64,000 nucleotides of DNA, from NCBI GenBank assembly GCA_963575745.1, contig CAUYUJ010019252.1, positions 56,001 through 120,000 of the forward strand. Reading direction: 5' to 3'. The notes beneath the pieces are model-generated. The model worked only from the letters and a program-made list of their open reading frames with translations, had not been told where the DNA came from and did not search any database. A program made the translations under genes and the position numbers. Shown piece after piece: positions 22,111 to 34,955 of this stretch (the first letter of the stretch is position 1; the number at the start of each line of letters is the position of its first letter). This stretch comes from Prorocentrum cordatum. Lineage: Eukaryota; Sar; Dinophyceae; Prorocentrales; Prorocentraceae.

Positions 22111-23170
22111 CTCTGAAGCGTTCGCGAAGTTATCATAGGGGAGGGGGAATATGGACAAGGGGGGCAGTGATATCGGTAATTGCTGCGAGACAAGGACGGA
22201 TAGTGACTAGATAGTGGGGGGATAAAGACTGCATAGATACTGATGCCAATCGATAGCGAGATCATACGTGACTTCGAGAGCGCCCCGTCTGCCATTGCTT
22301 CAGAACTGTTCTTTCTTACCAGTTTAGATTCCTTCCTATCATAGCAAATCCTTTATATTCACGCATTGTCGTGAATCCGCCCGCCGCCCTCCCAGCCACT
22401 CTTCGGACCCCGATCCCTGCTTCCCCTCCTGCCGCCCTCCCGACCTGTTCTCGCCATCCCCCTTCTTTGCCATGTCTTGCCCAAGCTCTTTGATCGCGGT
22501 GCGCGATGCCACCCTGCATGGCCCTCGTGCTCGCGGTCGAGCTCGGCCCTCCGCCGCCCCCAGGGCTCGGCGCCCCGCGGCGCCTGCAGGACATCGGCAC
22601 CATAGGCCACGGGTCCCCGCGGAGGGGGCCAACGGGCAGGCGGGTGGAGAACCGCGGATGGTTGGACGCGGCCATGGCGCAGGCGTCGCCTGCGCCGTGG
22701 CCTGGTTGCCCCGGCGCCATCGCGGTCGTCGGGGGGGGGGGAGCGCGCGCATGGTGAGCAGCTGGCACGTGGGCGCGGATTGGGCAGGACACCAGCCCGC
22801 CCTGACCGTCGCGCCAGTTCGCCCCCCCACTGCGCACGGTCTCCCTCGCCTCATTATGATGATGTGGGAGAACGATTCGGGCCTCCAGGTGGCGAGCTAG
22901 AGGTGGGCCGAGCAGCTTCCGAGGCGCACGCATTGCATTCGGGCGTGAAGGTCAGCGCGGGAACACAAAACCCTCAGCCCCCTCCCGTTCCTCTCCGCCC
23001 CTTCCCTCCTCATCCCCCCCCTCCCCCTAATCAAATGTGCCCTTGCTTTCTTATTTCTCCTCCCCGCCGCCGCTCTTGTGCTTCGGCCCCTGCAACAGCG
23101 CCCCCCGATGCGCAGCCCAGCTCCTCTGATCCTCGCGCCGACCTGCCTGCTTCCATGGCTTCGGCTCTGT
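22111..23170. other. Intergenic, no gene recognised
   Basis: Starts with lower-GC sequence (22140-22370) and becomes GC-rich with Pro/Arg/Gly-coding shadows on both strands and a G-run at 22731-22741. No domain or RNA gene recognised. Confidence 0.5.
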
Positions 23171-23179
23171 CCCGTCTGC

Positions 23180-24505
23180 TGCGCGGCAGGTCTTCTTCGA
23201 CGTCTGCGAGCTGGATGCGCAGAGCGTCTTTCCCATGCGCGAGGGCGAGTCGTGGGCCAGCGGCGATCCCAAAGCTGTCTCCGGCGCGCTCGCGGGGCCA
23301 GGCGGCGAGGGGCCCACGGAGGCGGAACGCAAGAAGACTGGACCTACGTATCTAGTCGACTTGGCGACAGAACCCGACGGCTCTTCGGAGCAGAGCCACT
23401 CCGACTCCGGCAGCGACAGCAGCTCTGGGAGCAAAACTGACCGCGGAGGCTCTGACAGGGAAGACGTTGCCTCTGGCGCGGAGCGCGGTGCTAATTCTGG
23501 CGCAGTGCGTGGTGCTGCCTCTGGCGCAATGCCTGCTGCCGCCATTGGCGCTGTTTCTCCTGATGCCTCTGGCGCAACGCGGAATCTTGATTCATTTTAT
23601 GGATTACCGAGGTTGGCCAAAGGAAGCAGTAGCTTGGCTGCGCAGTGGCAACCTCACGAGGAGCAGGCGACGTCGCGTCTCCAGGCTCACCGCCCTCCTG
23701 CACGGCGAATGCCTTCCCATTCCGAACCCTTCAAATATCATCCACGGCATAAGAGCACTTCAGCGACAAGGTCAAGTGCCAGGACGAGCGGTGGGACATT
23801 ATGGAGGCTTTCGCGTCGCAGAAGATGCGTTATCTGAACCTTTTCAGGGAGGAGTTCGGAAACGCTTCTCTCGCGGAGGAATGTTGGCTTACTCACGCCT
23901 GGCCACGCTTGAAGCCTGCCTCTGGCGGTGGTCCGCTCGTCCAGTGCTTGCCGCGGGATTTGCCCACGTTGCAGTTGCTTCGCGTTGGTTGGAACATCGC
24001 GACAGTTCCTGAGTTCTTGAAGCACTTGTTCAACAAGCACGACGGGGAAGTCAGTGTCCTCCAGGACTTCGGCTGGAAGCATCTGGACTCTCGCGACGTT
24101 CTTCATCCGAGGCTCTTGCAGTCCCTGTTCGCAAGGACCGGGGTGACGCGGAGGTGGCTGTACAATCGGAAGTCCAACGGCAGGCTCACGCGGCAAGGGG
24201 CTGCGTGGGTTTTGGACGCAGATGGTGGCCAGACGACGCTGCTCCGCCGGGTCCGCTTGCCTCAGCCTCCTTGGAGATCCGCTGCCTCTGGCGCTCGGCC
24301 TCCTTGGAGACGTGAGTTCGATGTGGAGATCCGAGTTGGCCAAGTCGTCACTCTCGCCCACTTGTTCTACATGGGCGTAGCGTTCTGCATTGCTTTTGAC
24401 ATGGGCAAGCTTTACATGGATCTGCCGATCCTTGCCGACAAGCGCAAGCACAAGTCGAAGTTCGCTTGGGGTTCCGCGACCAGGAAATACATCAAAAAGG
24501 AGTGA
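23180..24505 (+). pseudogene. Uncharacterised gene family, copy B (frameshifted)
   Basis: A near duplicate of copy A from the RQVFFD segment to its 3' flank. The acidic linker and Ala-Ser-Gly run are present (23235 on). A deletion relative to A near 23595 and a one-base insertion near 23750 shift the frame twice. From 23801 the C-terminal domain is uninterrupted to a TGA at 24505: FLKHLFNKHDGEV, GWKHLDSRDVLHPRL, AAWVLDADGGQTTLLRR and EIRVGQVVTLAHLFYMG. Copy B lacks the stop of A and ends in KKE. The 5' part is missing, so this is a partial duplication. Confidence 0.6.
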
Positions 24506-24746
24506 GCAGGAGTGTGACCGCTTCCAGCTGCCTCTGGCGTTGATCCCCTCAATGGTTTGCAGGCTGCCTCTGGCGCTGATATCCTTTCACGCAGCAATGG
24601 CTTGCAGGCTGCCTCTGGCGCTTCCTTCCTTTAGCGCACGGTTCCCCCGACTAGGGCTCCGCGCGAGGTGCTCTGGAGCGCCTGGCTGGCGCGCAGCCGC
24701 GCGCGGGGGGGGGGGCAAACAAAAACGCACGCACACAAAACAAAAA

Positions 24747-24748
<2 letters not shown>

Positions 24749-24839
<91 letters not shown>
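24749..24839. repeat. (AG)n microsatellite
   Basis: About 45 uninterrupted AG dinucleotides, preceded by an A/C-rich segment and followed at once by the second CTG-rich array. Confidence 0.98.
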
Positions 24840-24843
<4 letters not shown>

Positions 24844-25318
24844 GGCTCATCCTCTGCTGCTGCTGCCAGCTGCTGCTACTGCTGCTGCTCCGCCTCCTCC
24901 AGCTTCTCCTGCTGCTGCTGTTGCTGCTGCTCCACCTCCTCCTGAAAGCCGCTGCCCCTGCTGCTGCTGCTCGTGCTGCTGCTGCTCCTCCTCCGACTCC
25001 TCCTCCCGAGGCTGCTTCCCGGTGATGCTGCTGCTGTTGCTGCTGCTGCTGCTAGTGCTGCTGCTGCTGCTCCTCCTCCTCCTCCTCCTCATCCTCCTGC
25101 TTCTGTCGCTGCTGCTGCTGTTGCTGCTCCTCCTCCTCAGCCTCCCTCTGTTGAGGCTGCCCCCCAATGCTGCTGCTTCTGCTGCTGCTTGTGGTGCTGC
25201 GGCTGCTGCTTCTCCTCTTCTTGCGTCTCCCGCTTATTCTACTGCTGCTGCTACTGCTCGTTCCCTCCTGCTGAGGCTGCTCCTCAATGTTGCTGCTGCT
25301 TGTGCTGCTGCTGATCGT
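24840..25318. repeat. CTG/CTC-rich degenerate microsatellite, copy 2
   Basis: Near copy of the array at 21660-22110, with internal deletions and extra CTC triplets. It lies between copy B and copy C. Confidence 0.85.
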
Positions 25319-25419
25319 TTTGGTGCTTTTTCTGCCCCATCCCCCATCCTCCTGCCCCTCCCGCGCGTCCGTCGCATTTGCAGGCTCGGGCCGGGAAGAC
25401 GCGCTCGCGGCGCCTTTGC

Positions 25420-28101
25420 CATGGCGAGTCACCGCGGCGGCCAGCAGCAGAACGCTGCCTCTGGCGCGCTGGACCGAACGGCGTCGGCAGCCGCGTCCTG
25501 GAGGACCTGGCGAGTTGGACGTCCCATCCGAGCTGTTGGCGGGGTTACTTTCACGCAGGCTCCTCGGCCAGGGCCGAGCGGCCAGAGTCCGTGGCGCGCG
25601 TGCACCAATGTCGACCGTGACAGGGTTGTCCAAGAATGGTGGCTTCCGCCGTTCCTCGCGCCTACTGCAGAGGTGGTCCGAGCGCCTGGAAGCATCAATG
25701 GCAGAGCGGTGTTGCCCCAGTACTCCGCTGCCTCTGGCGCGGCTGGGGGGCCATTGACGCCGCACATGCACTACGCGAACATCCACAGGATCTGGGCTTT
25801 GGCCGCCACCCACCCCATGGTCACTACGTCGCGAAAATACAAAGCAGAGAGAGAACGCGACCCATCTGAGTTTGATCAGTTCGGTCGCGCGGTCAAATAC
25901 CACCAGGGCCCATTTGACTTGATCCGGTCGGTGTCGGCTCGCGCGGAGATGCTCATCGGGTGCTCCGTGAACGATGCCGCCAAAAAGGTGACTGAACACA
26001 CTTCTGGGCTGCTCGGTGCGTGGTGGAGACCTGCTCCTAAAAAGAAGCTCCCGATGGGAGCAAGAGAACGCGGCGCGGTCAGTCTTTTTCGACTTGGTCG
26101 AAGCCGCCCACCGCGTGCCCGACATGTGCGCCGTGGAGTATAACGCTCTCTCTGGCGTCTCCGCTGCCTCTGGCGCGCGCGCTGCCTCTGGCGCGCCCGC
26201 TGCCTCTGGCGCGTCCGCCGCTCCTGCTGCTGCAGCTGCTGCGGTTGCTGCTCCTGCGCCAGCTCCTGCGCCAGCTCCTGCGCCGCGACCGCCGCCTGCT
26301 CCTGCGAAAGCTCTTGCGCCAGCCAGCGCGAGCGGCGGCGGCCGCGCCGCCACTCCACCAGGACCAGTCACGCCGCGGCCTGCGCCGCTGGAGCGGCGGC
26401 CGCAGGCGGCGCCAAAGGATAATGCGAAGGAGGCGCCGTTTCTTCCGCTGCAGAAAAGGCGGCGACGCCGCCTGCCACGATTTCAAAGAAGAACAGCACC
26501 GCTGCCTCTGGCGCGCGCGAAAAACAAAAACACCCGCCGTTGCGGTCACGCATGCATGGGCGAGGGCCAGCTCGCGGCCGCCGCCGCCGGCCGCCAGCAG
26601 GCCAGCTGATTCGGCGGCGACGTGGGCTCAGTTGCGGCCGCCGCCGCCACGCCATCCTCCCCGAGACGTGCCAGACCCGCCGCCGCCAGGGCTGCTTCCC
26701 CTGACTCCCGCGCCTGCTCCTGCCGCCGCGCCGCTCCTGCCTGCCTCTGGCGGCTGTGCGATCGCGGCGCCTCCGCCTGCCATGGCCAGTGCGATCGCGG
26801 CGCCGCCACCCGCTGCAACAGAGAGCGCGCGTCCGCCTCCTCCAGCTCCTGACCTGGGCAGCTCGTCTCCCGACGTGGGCGTCGACGGCGACGCGAGCGA
26901 GGAGACCGTCACGACGATGCGACGGAGGAGACAACTCGAGCCCTCCGAAGAGCGGCGGGGCAGGATGCGTTCCAGCAGGATGTTGCTTCCTGTAGCTCAT
27001 CAGAGGACGAGCGGGAGGATGCTGCCTCTGGCGCACCCGAGTATGCTGTCTCTGGCGCAACAGAGGAAGTGAGCCTGACGACTCGTCTCTCTGAGAGGAA
27101 GCTCAGACGATTGCCCGACGAACGCAAGGCCGAGCTTCGCAGCGTCGCCCGAACGTGTGCCAGGCAGCAGCACTTCGTCGACAACGAGGAGCGTTGGGAA
27201 ACCGACGCCCAAGCTCGCGTCCGAGACTGGCAAATGCCGCAGCTCGAGGACAGACACGCCCGGCGCATGCAGAGAAAGCTCGACTTTTGGTGCGACCCGC
27301 CCGCTACATGGAGGCAGTTTCTCGAAGGCATCCCCCACCGAAACGACAACCCAGATAACGCAGGGCAGCTGCGGCCCGTCGCGCGCGCTTGCCTCCGAAA
27401 AGCAACGCTACAAGCGGCGGCTGTGGGAGGAGCTGCGGGGCCCTGACGCTGCCCTTGACGCGCCCTTCGCCGAGGCATGCCCGAAGGCCGTGCTCGGCGA
27501 CGGGCGGGCGGCGCTGACGCCAGACGCCTTCGAGGCATCGAAGCGCAAAGCAAGGATTCAGAACGGCGAGACCTACGTCAAGCACATCCTCGAAAAGCAC
27601 AGCGGCGAGGCGCGGCGCTGGGGGGGGCCCGGGTGGAGGGATGTGCCTTCTGAATTCGTGGGCACTCTCTGCCACGTCAGGTTCTGGCATCACCAGTGCG
27701 CCACAGGCGAAAAGGCGCGTGAGTACCTGACCTGGAAGAACGCTGACATGGATACGGAACTCCTGGAACTGGCGGATATGAAGTGGATCCTGGATCTAGA
27801 TGGTGGCGAGACCGCGCTTCTGACGTGTCGAAGACGACTCTGCCTCTGTCGAGACGTGGTCCATCAGGACTGGGCAACTTGTGACTCTGGCGGAGATGTT
27901 CAGCTACGGGTGCCGCCTTTGCTCGTGCCGCTTCCTGCGCACGTTGCACCTCCGACAACCGATACTCGCGACGAGGAAGGGGCGCAGCGAGTCGCACACG
28001 GCGGAGGCTACTCTCAAGAAGAATGCTCGGCGCCTGCGCTATCAGGAGACAGGGCGCCATGGCCTGCCCCGGCGCCGAAGGTGAGGGCGTGGCGCTGCTG
28101 A
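25420..28101 (+). pseudogene. Uncharacterised gene family, copy C (frameshifted)
   Basis: An ATG at 25420 (MASHRGG) opens a frame with ASGA linkers and a protein-like domain (VQEWWLPPFLAP, HYANIHRIWALAATHP, FDLIRSVSARAEMLIGC). Near 26040 the frame shifts into REQENAARSVFFDLVEAAH and a Pro/Ala-rich linker. A further shift near 27060 gives EVSLTTRLSERK, LPDERKAELRSV and DNEERWETDA. Another near 27380 gives FVGTLCHVRFWHHQCAT and DMKWILDLDGGETALL; the end is shifted again. From about 25970 rightwards it is a duplicate of copy D, including the intron at 28081. Its N-terminal domain differs from that of D. Product unknown; almost certainly not functional as read here. Confidence 0.55.
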
Positions 28102-28132
28102 GTAGCTGCCTCTGGCGCTTCTTTCCTTGCAG
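28081..28132 (+). other. Predicted 52-nt GT-AG intron, copy C
   Basis: GTGAGG follows GAAG at 28081, and the polypyrimidine stretch CTTCTTTCCTTGCAG ends at 28132. The same length and boundaries occur in copy D at 37919-37970. The motif copy at 28108 lies inside it. Confidence 0.55.
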
Positions 28133-28385
28133 AACCCTCTGAAGAGCTGCCTCTGGCGCTTGCGGACTTTTGCGCGCAGCGCGTCGCTGCTTTCGCGGCT
28201 GCCCGTCGGCCGCGTTTTCGCATGCGAGCGCGCTTGCCTGCGCGCGAGCGACGCCGTCGTCATCGCCGAAATCGTCCTCAGTGTCGCCATCAGCCCCCGC
28301 ATCCTTGTGCTCTCTGTGCATTGATCTCTCTGTGTACTTTTCGTTTCCTGTTTTCTTTTCTCTTCATATTCTTGGATGCCAAAGG

Positions 28386-29280
28386 AAAAACTAGACCCGA
28401 CCAGGGGAAAACTAGAGCTAGCAGGGAAACAGTAGACCCGACAAGGGAAAAACTACACCCGACCACGGGGAAAATTAGACCCGACCTGGGGAAAAGTAGA
28501 CCCGACCAGGGAAAAAGTAAACCCGACCAGGGGGAAACTAGACCCGACCAAAGGAAAAACTAGACCCGACCAGGGGAAAACTAGACCCGACCAGGGAAAA
28601 AATAAACCCGACCAGGGCAAAATTGGATCCGAGCAGAGAAAAACCAGACCGGATCAAAGGAAAAACTAGACCCGACCAGGGGAAAACTAGACCCGACCAA
28701 GGGGAAAACTTGACCCGACCAGAGGAAAAGTAGACAAGACCAGGGAAAACAAAGACCCGACCAAAGGAACAATTCGACCCGACCAGGGGGCAACTAGACC
28801 CGACCAGGGAAAAACGAAAGCCGGCCAGGGAAAAACTAGACCCGACCATGGGAAAACTAGACCCAGCCAGGGGAAAACTAGACCCGACCAGGGCAAAACT
28901 AGACCCGACCAGAGAAAAGCCAAACCCGACCACAGGAAAAACTAGAGCCGACCAGGGGAAAGCTAAACCCAACCATGGAAAAACAAGACCCGACCAGAGA
29001 AAAACTATACCGAACCAAAAGAAAAACTAGACCCGACCAGGGGAAAACTAGACCCGACCAGAGGAAAACTAGACCAGCCCAGAGGAAAACTAGACCCGAC
29101 CAAAGGAAAAACTAGACCCGACCAGGGGAATACTAGACCCGACCAAGGAAAATGTAGACCCGACCAGGGAAAAAGTAGACTCGACCACAGGGATCAACAG
29201 ACCCGACCAGGGGAAAACTAGACCCGACCAGGGAAAAACTAGACCCGACCAGGGGAAAAACTAGACCCGACCACAGGAAT
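28386..29280. repeat. 21-bp minisatellite array 1
   Basis: About 40 copies of a 21-22 bp unit of the form AAAACTAGACCCGACCAGGG with many point differences. Reverse frames read WSGLVFP-like 7-residue repeats, an artefact of unit length. Confidence 0.95.
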
Positions 29281-29282
29281 TA

Positions 29283-31240
29283 CTCGACGCGGGGCTCCCC
29301 ACATGTGCATCCCATTCTCTTGGTACGTCTTTCTCTTGATATCTGTCAATGAGCGCCTGCGTGCGGGGGCGAACCGCTCGCTCGAGACATCCCCACAGTC
29401 TTCAAACATCAGTGCGACCAATCGCAAATCTGAGAGCGACTGATTCTGAGTGTGAGTTAATCTGGGTGCGATTGAGCCTGGGTTTGAGTGGGTATGCGTG
29501 TGAGTAAATATGAGCGCGAGTGCGTCTGTGCGCGAGTGGGCATGAGTATGGACGAATCTGAGTGTGAGCCAGTATGTGATTGAGTGGATCGTAGCATGAT
29601 GAGTCTGAGCATGAGCGAGTCTGGGCTTGAGTGGGTCTGAGTGTGAGAAGAAGTGTGTGTTAATGAATATGAGTGCGAGTGAGCCGAGTGTGATTGGGTA
29701 TGGATGTGAGGCAGTCTGAGTGTGAGTCGGTCTGCGTTTGAGCGGACCGAAGGATGATGAGTCTGAGCAGGAGCGAGTCTGAGTATGCGTGGTTCTGATC
29801 GTGAGTATGAGCGTGAGTAAGTTTAATATGGATATGAGCGAGTATAAGTGCGAGTGAGCCTGCGTGTGATTGAGCCTGAGTATGAGTGAGTGTGAAAGCA
29901 GAAGAGTGAAGGGGAGCGGAGAGCGAAGGAGAGTGAGGCGGAAGCGTTTGAGTAAAACCTAAAGCTTTGGAACAACGAACCTCGATCGTCTGGCCCTGGC
30001 CACTCGAGTTGCTCACGTCCTCCTCCTCCTCCTCATCATCCTCATCATCATCATCAGCATCCTCCCCTTCCTGCTTCTGCTCCTACCGTGTTCATGCTGT
30101 CCTCCGTCTCCTCTTCCTCTTCCTCGTCCTCTTCCGCTTCCTCCTCGTTTCCTCCTTCTCTTCCTCCTCCTCCTCCTCCTCCTCCTCCTCCTCCTCCTCC
30201 TCCTCCTCCTCCTCTTCCTCCTCCTCCCCCTTGGGAGTGCTGAAACCAGCAAATCGCCTGAGACATCCTCCCAAAACTGCTCCGAAAACGGCAGATGCCC
30301 AGCATCATAACGGCCAAACCGCCTGAGACATCCCCGCAAACTGGGCGCGAACGTCCTCCAAATCTGCTCCGAAAGCGAAACATGTTGGAAGAGAAAATGG
30401 CCTAACCGCCTGAGACATCCCCACACAATCCTTCGAAAGAGGCCGAGTGAAATACCCCCCCGCCGCTCCCCTTAGAGTGCTGAAACCAGCGAATCGCCTG
30501 AGACATCCTCCCAATCTGCTCCGAAAGCGAAACAGGTTGGAGGAGAAAAAGGCAAAACCGCTTGAGACATCCCCACACACATCCGCGAAAGGGGCCAAGG
30601 GAAATACCCCCCCGCCGCCCCCCTTAAGTGCTGAAACCAGCGAATCGCCTGAGACATCCTCGCAAACTGTTCCGAAAGCGAAACATGTTGGATGAGAAAA
30701 TGGCCAAACCGCCTGAGACATCCCCACAAAAATCCGCGAAAGGGGCCGAGGGAAATACCCCCCCGCCGCTCCCCTTAGGAGTGCTGAAGCCACAGAATCG
30801 CCTGACACATCCTCAACATCAGTGTGTGTGTGTGGGTCATCCGATGAGTGGACCTGAGTGAGTGTAGTGAATGTATGAGTACAAGTACAAGTGAGTCTGA
30901 GTGATGAGTGAATCTGAGTGATGAGTGAGTCTGAGTGATGAGTCTGAGTCATGCCTGAGTCCGAGTGATGAGTGGGTCTGAGTGATGAGTGAGTCTGAGT
31001 GATGAGTGAGTCGGAGTGATGAGTGAGTCTGAGTGATGGGTGAGTCTGAGTGATGAGTGAGTCGGAGAGATGAGTCTGAGTCATGCCTGAGTCCGAGTGA
31101 TGAGTGAGTCTGAGTGATGAGTGAATATGAGTGATGGGTGGGTCTGAGTGATGAGTGAGTCTGAGTGATGAGTGAGTCTGAGTGATGAGTGGGTCTGCGT
31201 GATGAGTGAGTCTGAGTGGGTCTGAATGAGAGGAGTGGTG
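29283..31240. repeat. Composite repeat block X1
   Basis: In order: a leader ending in CTCGAGACATCCCCACAGTC, a long GAGTGTGAGTCTGAG-type region (29430-29930), a (CTC)n polypyrimidine tract (30018-30230), about four units of a roughly 145-bp repeat with CGCCTGAGACATCC (30230-30810), and a GAGTGATGAGTCTGAG array (30860-31240). The same order recurs at 31260-33310. No gene supported. Confidence 0.85.
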
Positions 31241-31259
31241 TGTTCTCGTCTGTGTTATC

Positions 31260-33310
31260 CTCCGGCGCGGTCCGCCAATAATTACTCGACGCCGGGCTCC
31301 GCATATGTGCATATCATTATCTTGGTACGTCTTTCTTTTCATATATGTCAATGGGCGCCTGTGAGCGAGGGCGAACCGCTCGCTCGAGACATTCCCACAG
31401 TCTGCAAGCATGAGTGCGACCAATAGCAAATCTGAGAGCGACAGATTCTGAGTGTGAGTTAATCTGGGTGCGATTGAGCCTGGGTTTGAGTGGGTATGCG
31501 TGTGAGTAAATATGAGCGCGAGTGCGTCTGTGTGCGAGTGGGTCTGAGTGTGGACGAATCTGAGTGTGAGCCAGTCTGTGATTGAGCGGATCGTAGCACG
31601 ATGAGTCTGAGCATGAGTGAGTCTAGGCTTGAGTGGGTCTGAATGTGAGAAAGAGTGTGTGTTAATGAATGTGAGTGCGAGTGAGCCGAGTGTGATTGGG
31701 TATGGATGTGAGGCAGTCTGAGTGTGAGTCGGTCTGCGTTTGAGCGGACCGAAGGATGATGAGTCTGAGCAGGAGCGAGTCTGAGTATGAGTGGTTCTGA
31801 GCGTGAGTCTGAGTGTGAGTAAGTTTAAATCTGGATATGAGCGAGTCTAAGTGCGAGTGGGCCTGCGTGTGACTGAGTCTGAGTATGAGTGAGTATGAAC
31901 GCAGAAGAGTGAAACAGAGCGGAGAGCGAAGGAGAGTGAGGCGGAAGCGTTTGAGTAAAACCTCAAGTTTTGGAACATCGAACCTCGATCGTCTGGCCCT
32001 GGCTACTCGAGTTGCCCACGTCCTCCTCCTCCTCCTCCTCCTCCTCCTCCTCCTCCTCATCATCATCATCATCATCCCCTTCCTGCTTCTGCTCCTACCG
32101 TGTTCATGATGTCCTCCTTCTCCTCCTCCTCCTCGTCCTCTTCCTCCTCCTCCTCGCTTCCTCCTTCTCTTCCTCATCCTCCTCCTCCTCCTCCTCTTCC
32201 TCCTCCTCCTCCTCCTCTTCCTCCTCCTCCTCCTCCTCCTCCTCCTCCTCCTCCTTGGGAGTGCCGAAACCAGCAAATCGCCTGAGACATCCTCCCAAAA
32301 CTGCTCCGAAAACGACAGGTGCCCAGCATCATAACGGCCAAACCGCCTGAAACATCCCCGCAAACTGGGCGCGAACGTCCTCCAAATCTGTTCCGATAGC
32401 GAAACATGTTGGAAGAGAAAATGGCCAAACCGCCCGAGACATCCCCACAAAATCCCGCGAAAGGGGCCGAGTGAAATACCCCCCCGCCGCTCCCCTTAGA
32501 GTGCTGAAACCAGCGAATCGCTTGAGACATCCTCCGAATCTGCTCCGAAAGCGAAACATGTTGGAAGAGAAAATGGCCAAACCGCTTGAGACATCCCCAC
32601 AAAATCCAGCGAAAGGGGCCGAGTGAAATACCCCCCCCGCCGCTCCCCGTAGAGTGCTGAAACCAGCGAATCGCCTGAGACATCCTCCATATCTGCTCCG
32701 AAAGTGAAACATGTTGGAAGAGGAAAGGGCCAAACCGCCTGAGACATCCCCACAAAATCCTTCGAAAGGGGCCGAGGGAAATACCCCCCCGCCGCTCCCC
32801 TTACGAGTGCTGAAACCAGCGGATCGCCTGAGACATCCTCGCAAACTGCTCCGAAAGCGAAACATGTTGGAAGAGAAAATGACCAAACCGCCTGAGACAT
32901 CCCAACAAAAATCCGCGAAAAGGGCCGAGGGAAATACCCCCCGCCGCTCCACATCCTCAACATCAGTGTGTGTGTGTGAGAGTCATCCGATGAGTGGACC
33001 TGACTGAGTGTAGTGAATGTATGAGTATAAGTACGAGTGAGTCTGAGTGATGAGTGAGTGAGTCTGAGTGGTGAGTGAGTCTGAGTGATGAGTAATGAGT
33101 CTGAGTCATGACTGAGTCCGAGTGGTGAGTGGGTCTGAGTGATGAGTGAGTCTGAGTGATGAGTGGGTCTGAGTGGTGAGTGAGTCTGAGTGACTGATTG
33201 AGTCTGAGTGATGAGGGAGTCTGAGTGATGACTGAGTCTGAGTGGGTCTGAGTGAGAGGAGGTGAGGTGGTGTTCTGTTCTCTCTCTGTTCCTCCGGCGC
33301 GGTCCGCCAA
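31260..33310. repeat. Composite repeat block X2
   Basis: Second copy of the composite block. The leader matches X1 with changes (GCATATGTGCAT against CACATGTGCATC). The (CTC)n tract is at 32020-32255, the roughly 145-bp units at 32260-32955 and the GAGTGATGAG array at 33000-33250. Both copies end near GTCCGCCAATAA. Confidence 0.85.
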
Positions 33311-33315
33311 TAACA

Positions 33316-33404
33316 AGAATCCCATCTCTTTGGAGATGGGGAACATGAACCCCATACTTAGGATATGGGGAACAAGAACCCCATCTCTTTGGATATGGGG
33401 AAAA
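33316..33404. repeat. Short tandem repeat bridging X2 and array 2
   Basis: Roughly three copies of a unit with GGGGAACAAGAACCCCAT and CTCTTTGGATAT, itself containing short inverted pieces (CCCAT/ATGGG). Confidence 0.75.
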
Positions 33405-34680
33405 ACTAGGCCCGACCAGGGGAAAACTAGACCCGACCAGGGACAAACTAGACCAGACCAGAGAAAACTAAACCGGACCAAAGGAAAAACTAGACCCGAC
33501 CAGGGGAAAACCAGACCCGACCAGAGGAAAACCAGACCCGACCAGGGAAAAACTAGATCCGACCAAAGGAAAAACTAGACCCGACGAGGGGAAAACTAGA
33601 CCCGACTTGGGAAAAACCAGACCCGACCAGGGAAACACTAGACCCGACCACAGGGAAAACTAGAGCCGACCAGGGGAAAAATAGACCCGACCAGGGAAGA
33701 ACTAGACCCGACCAGAGAACACCTAAAACCTACCAAAGGAAAAACTAGACCAGAGCAGGGGAAAAGTAGACCCGATCAGGGAAAACTAGACCCGACCAGA
33801 CGAAAACTAGACCCGACCAAATGAAAAACTAGACCCGACCAGGGGAAAACTAGACCCGACCAGAGGAAAACTAGACCCGACCATAAGAAAAACTAGACCC
33901 GAACAAAGGAAAAAATACACCCGACCATGGGAAAACTAGGCCCGACCAGGGGAAAACTAGACCCGACCAGAGAAAAAGTAGACCCTACCAAGGGAAAAAC
34001 TAGACCCGACCAGGGCAAAAGTAGACCCGACCATTGAAAAACGAGACCCGACCGGACCAAAGGAAAAACTAGACCCGACGAGGGGAAAACTAGACCCGAC
34101 CAGAGGAAAACTAGGCCCGACCAGGGAAAAACTAGATCCGACCAAAGGAAAAACTAGACCCGACCAGGGGAAAACTAGACCCGACCAGGGGAAAACTAGA
34201 CCAGACCAGGGAAAACCTAGACCCGACCACAGGAAAAACTAAACCCGACCAAGGCAAAACTAGACCCGACCAGGAAAAAAAAGTAGACCCGACCAGAGAA
34301 AAACTAGACCGGACCAAAGGAAAAACTAGACCCGACCAGGGGAAAAGTAGACCCGACCAGGGGAAAACTAGGCCCGACCAGGGAAAAACTAGACCCGACC
34401 AAAAGAAAAACAGACCCGACCAGAGGAAAACTAGACCCGACCAGGGAAAAACTAGACCCGACGAAGGGAAACTAGACCCGACCACAGGGAAAACTAGATC
34501 CGACCAGGGGAAAACTAGACCCGACCAGGGAACAACTATACCCGACCAAAGAAAAACTAGATCCGACCAAAGGAAAATCTAGACCCCAACAAGGGAAAAC
34601 TAGACCCGACCAGAGGAAAACTAGATCCGACCAGAGAAAATCGAGACCGGACCAAAGGAAAAGCTAGACCCGACCAGGAG
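33404..34680. repeat. 21-bp minisatellite array 2
   Basis: About 60 copies of the same AAAACTAGACCCGACCAGGG unit as array 1, so the two arrays enclose the X1/X2 blocks. Confidence 0.95.
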
Positions 34681-34955
34681 TAAACGCTCGAGGGGAGCCG
34701 GTCGAGTTTTGGAGGTTCGATTGAGACAGAGCGTGCGTAAATATTGCATTTCCATTCGGGGAGGCCCATCTGTCCGCCGCCCATTGTGGCTCCAAGAAGG
34801 CGTGGCTCCCCTCGGAATCTTGCCGCGCAACTGTTTGAGTACTGTCGCCATGGCGCTGGTGCTCCACCTCCGCGCAAAACAGCTGCAGCCTTCCCGAGAG
34901 TGGGCGCGAGCGCGCAGCACGTGTTCCAGGCGCATTGACTTGCCCTTCGCCATGG

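Noticed and set aside
24668-25320. Poly-Arg/Glu, Leu, Cys or Ala proteins across AG and CTG tracts
   Set aside because: Compositional artefacts of microsatellites; the credible ORF begins only at 25420.
28386-29280. Membrane-like protein of VGSSFSLVG repeats on the minus strand
   Set aside because: A 21-bp unit equals seven codons, so any stop-free frame looks like a repeat protein.
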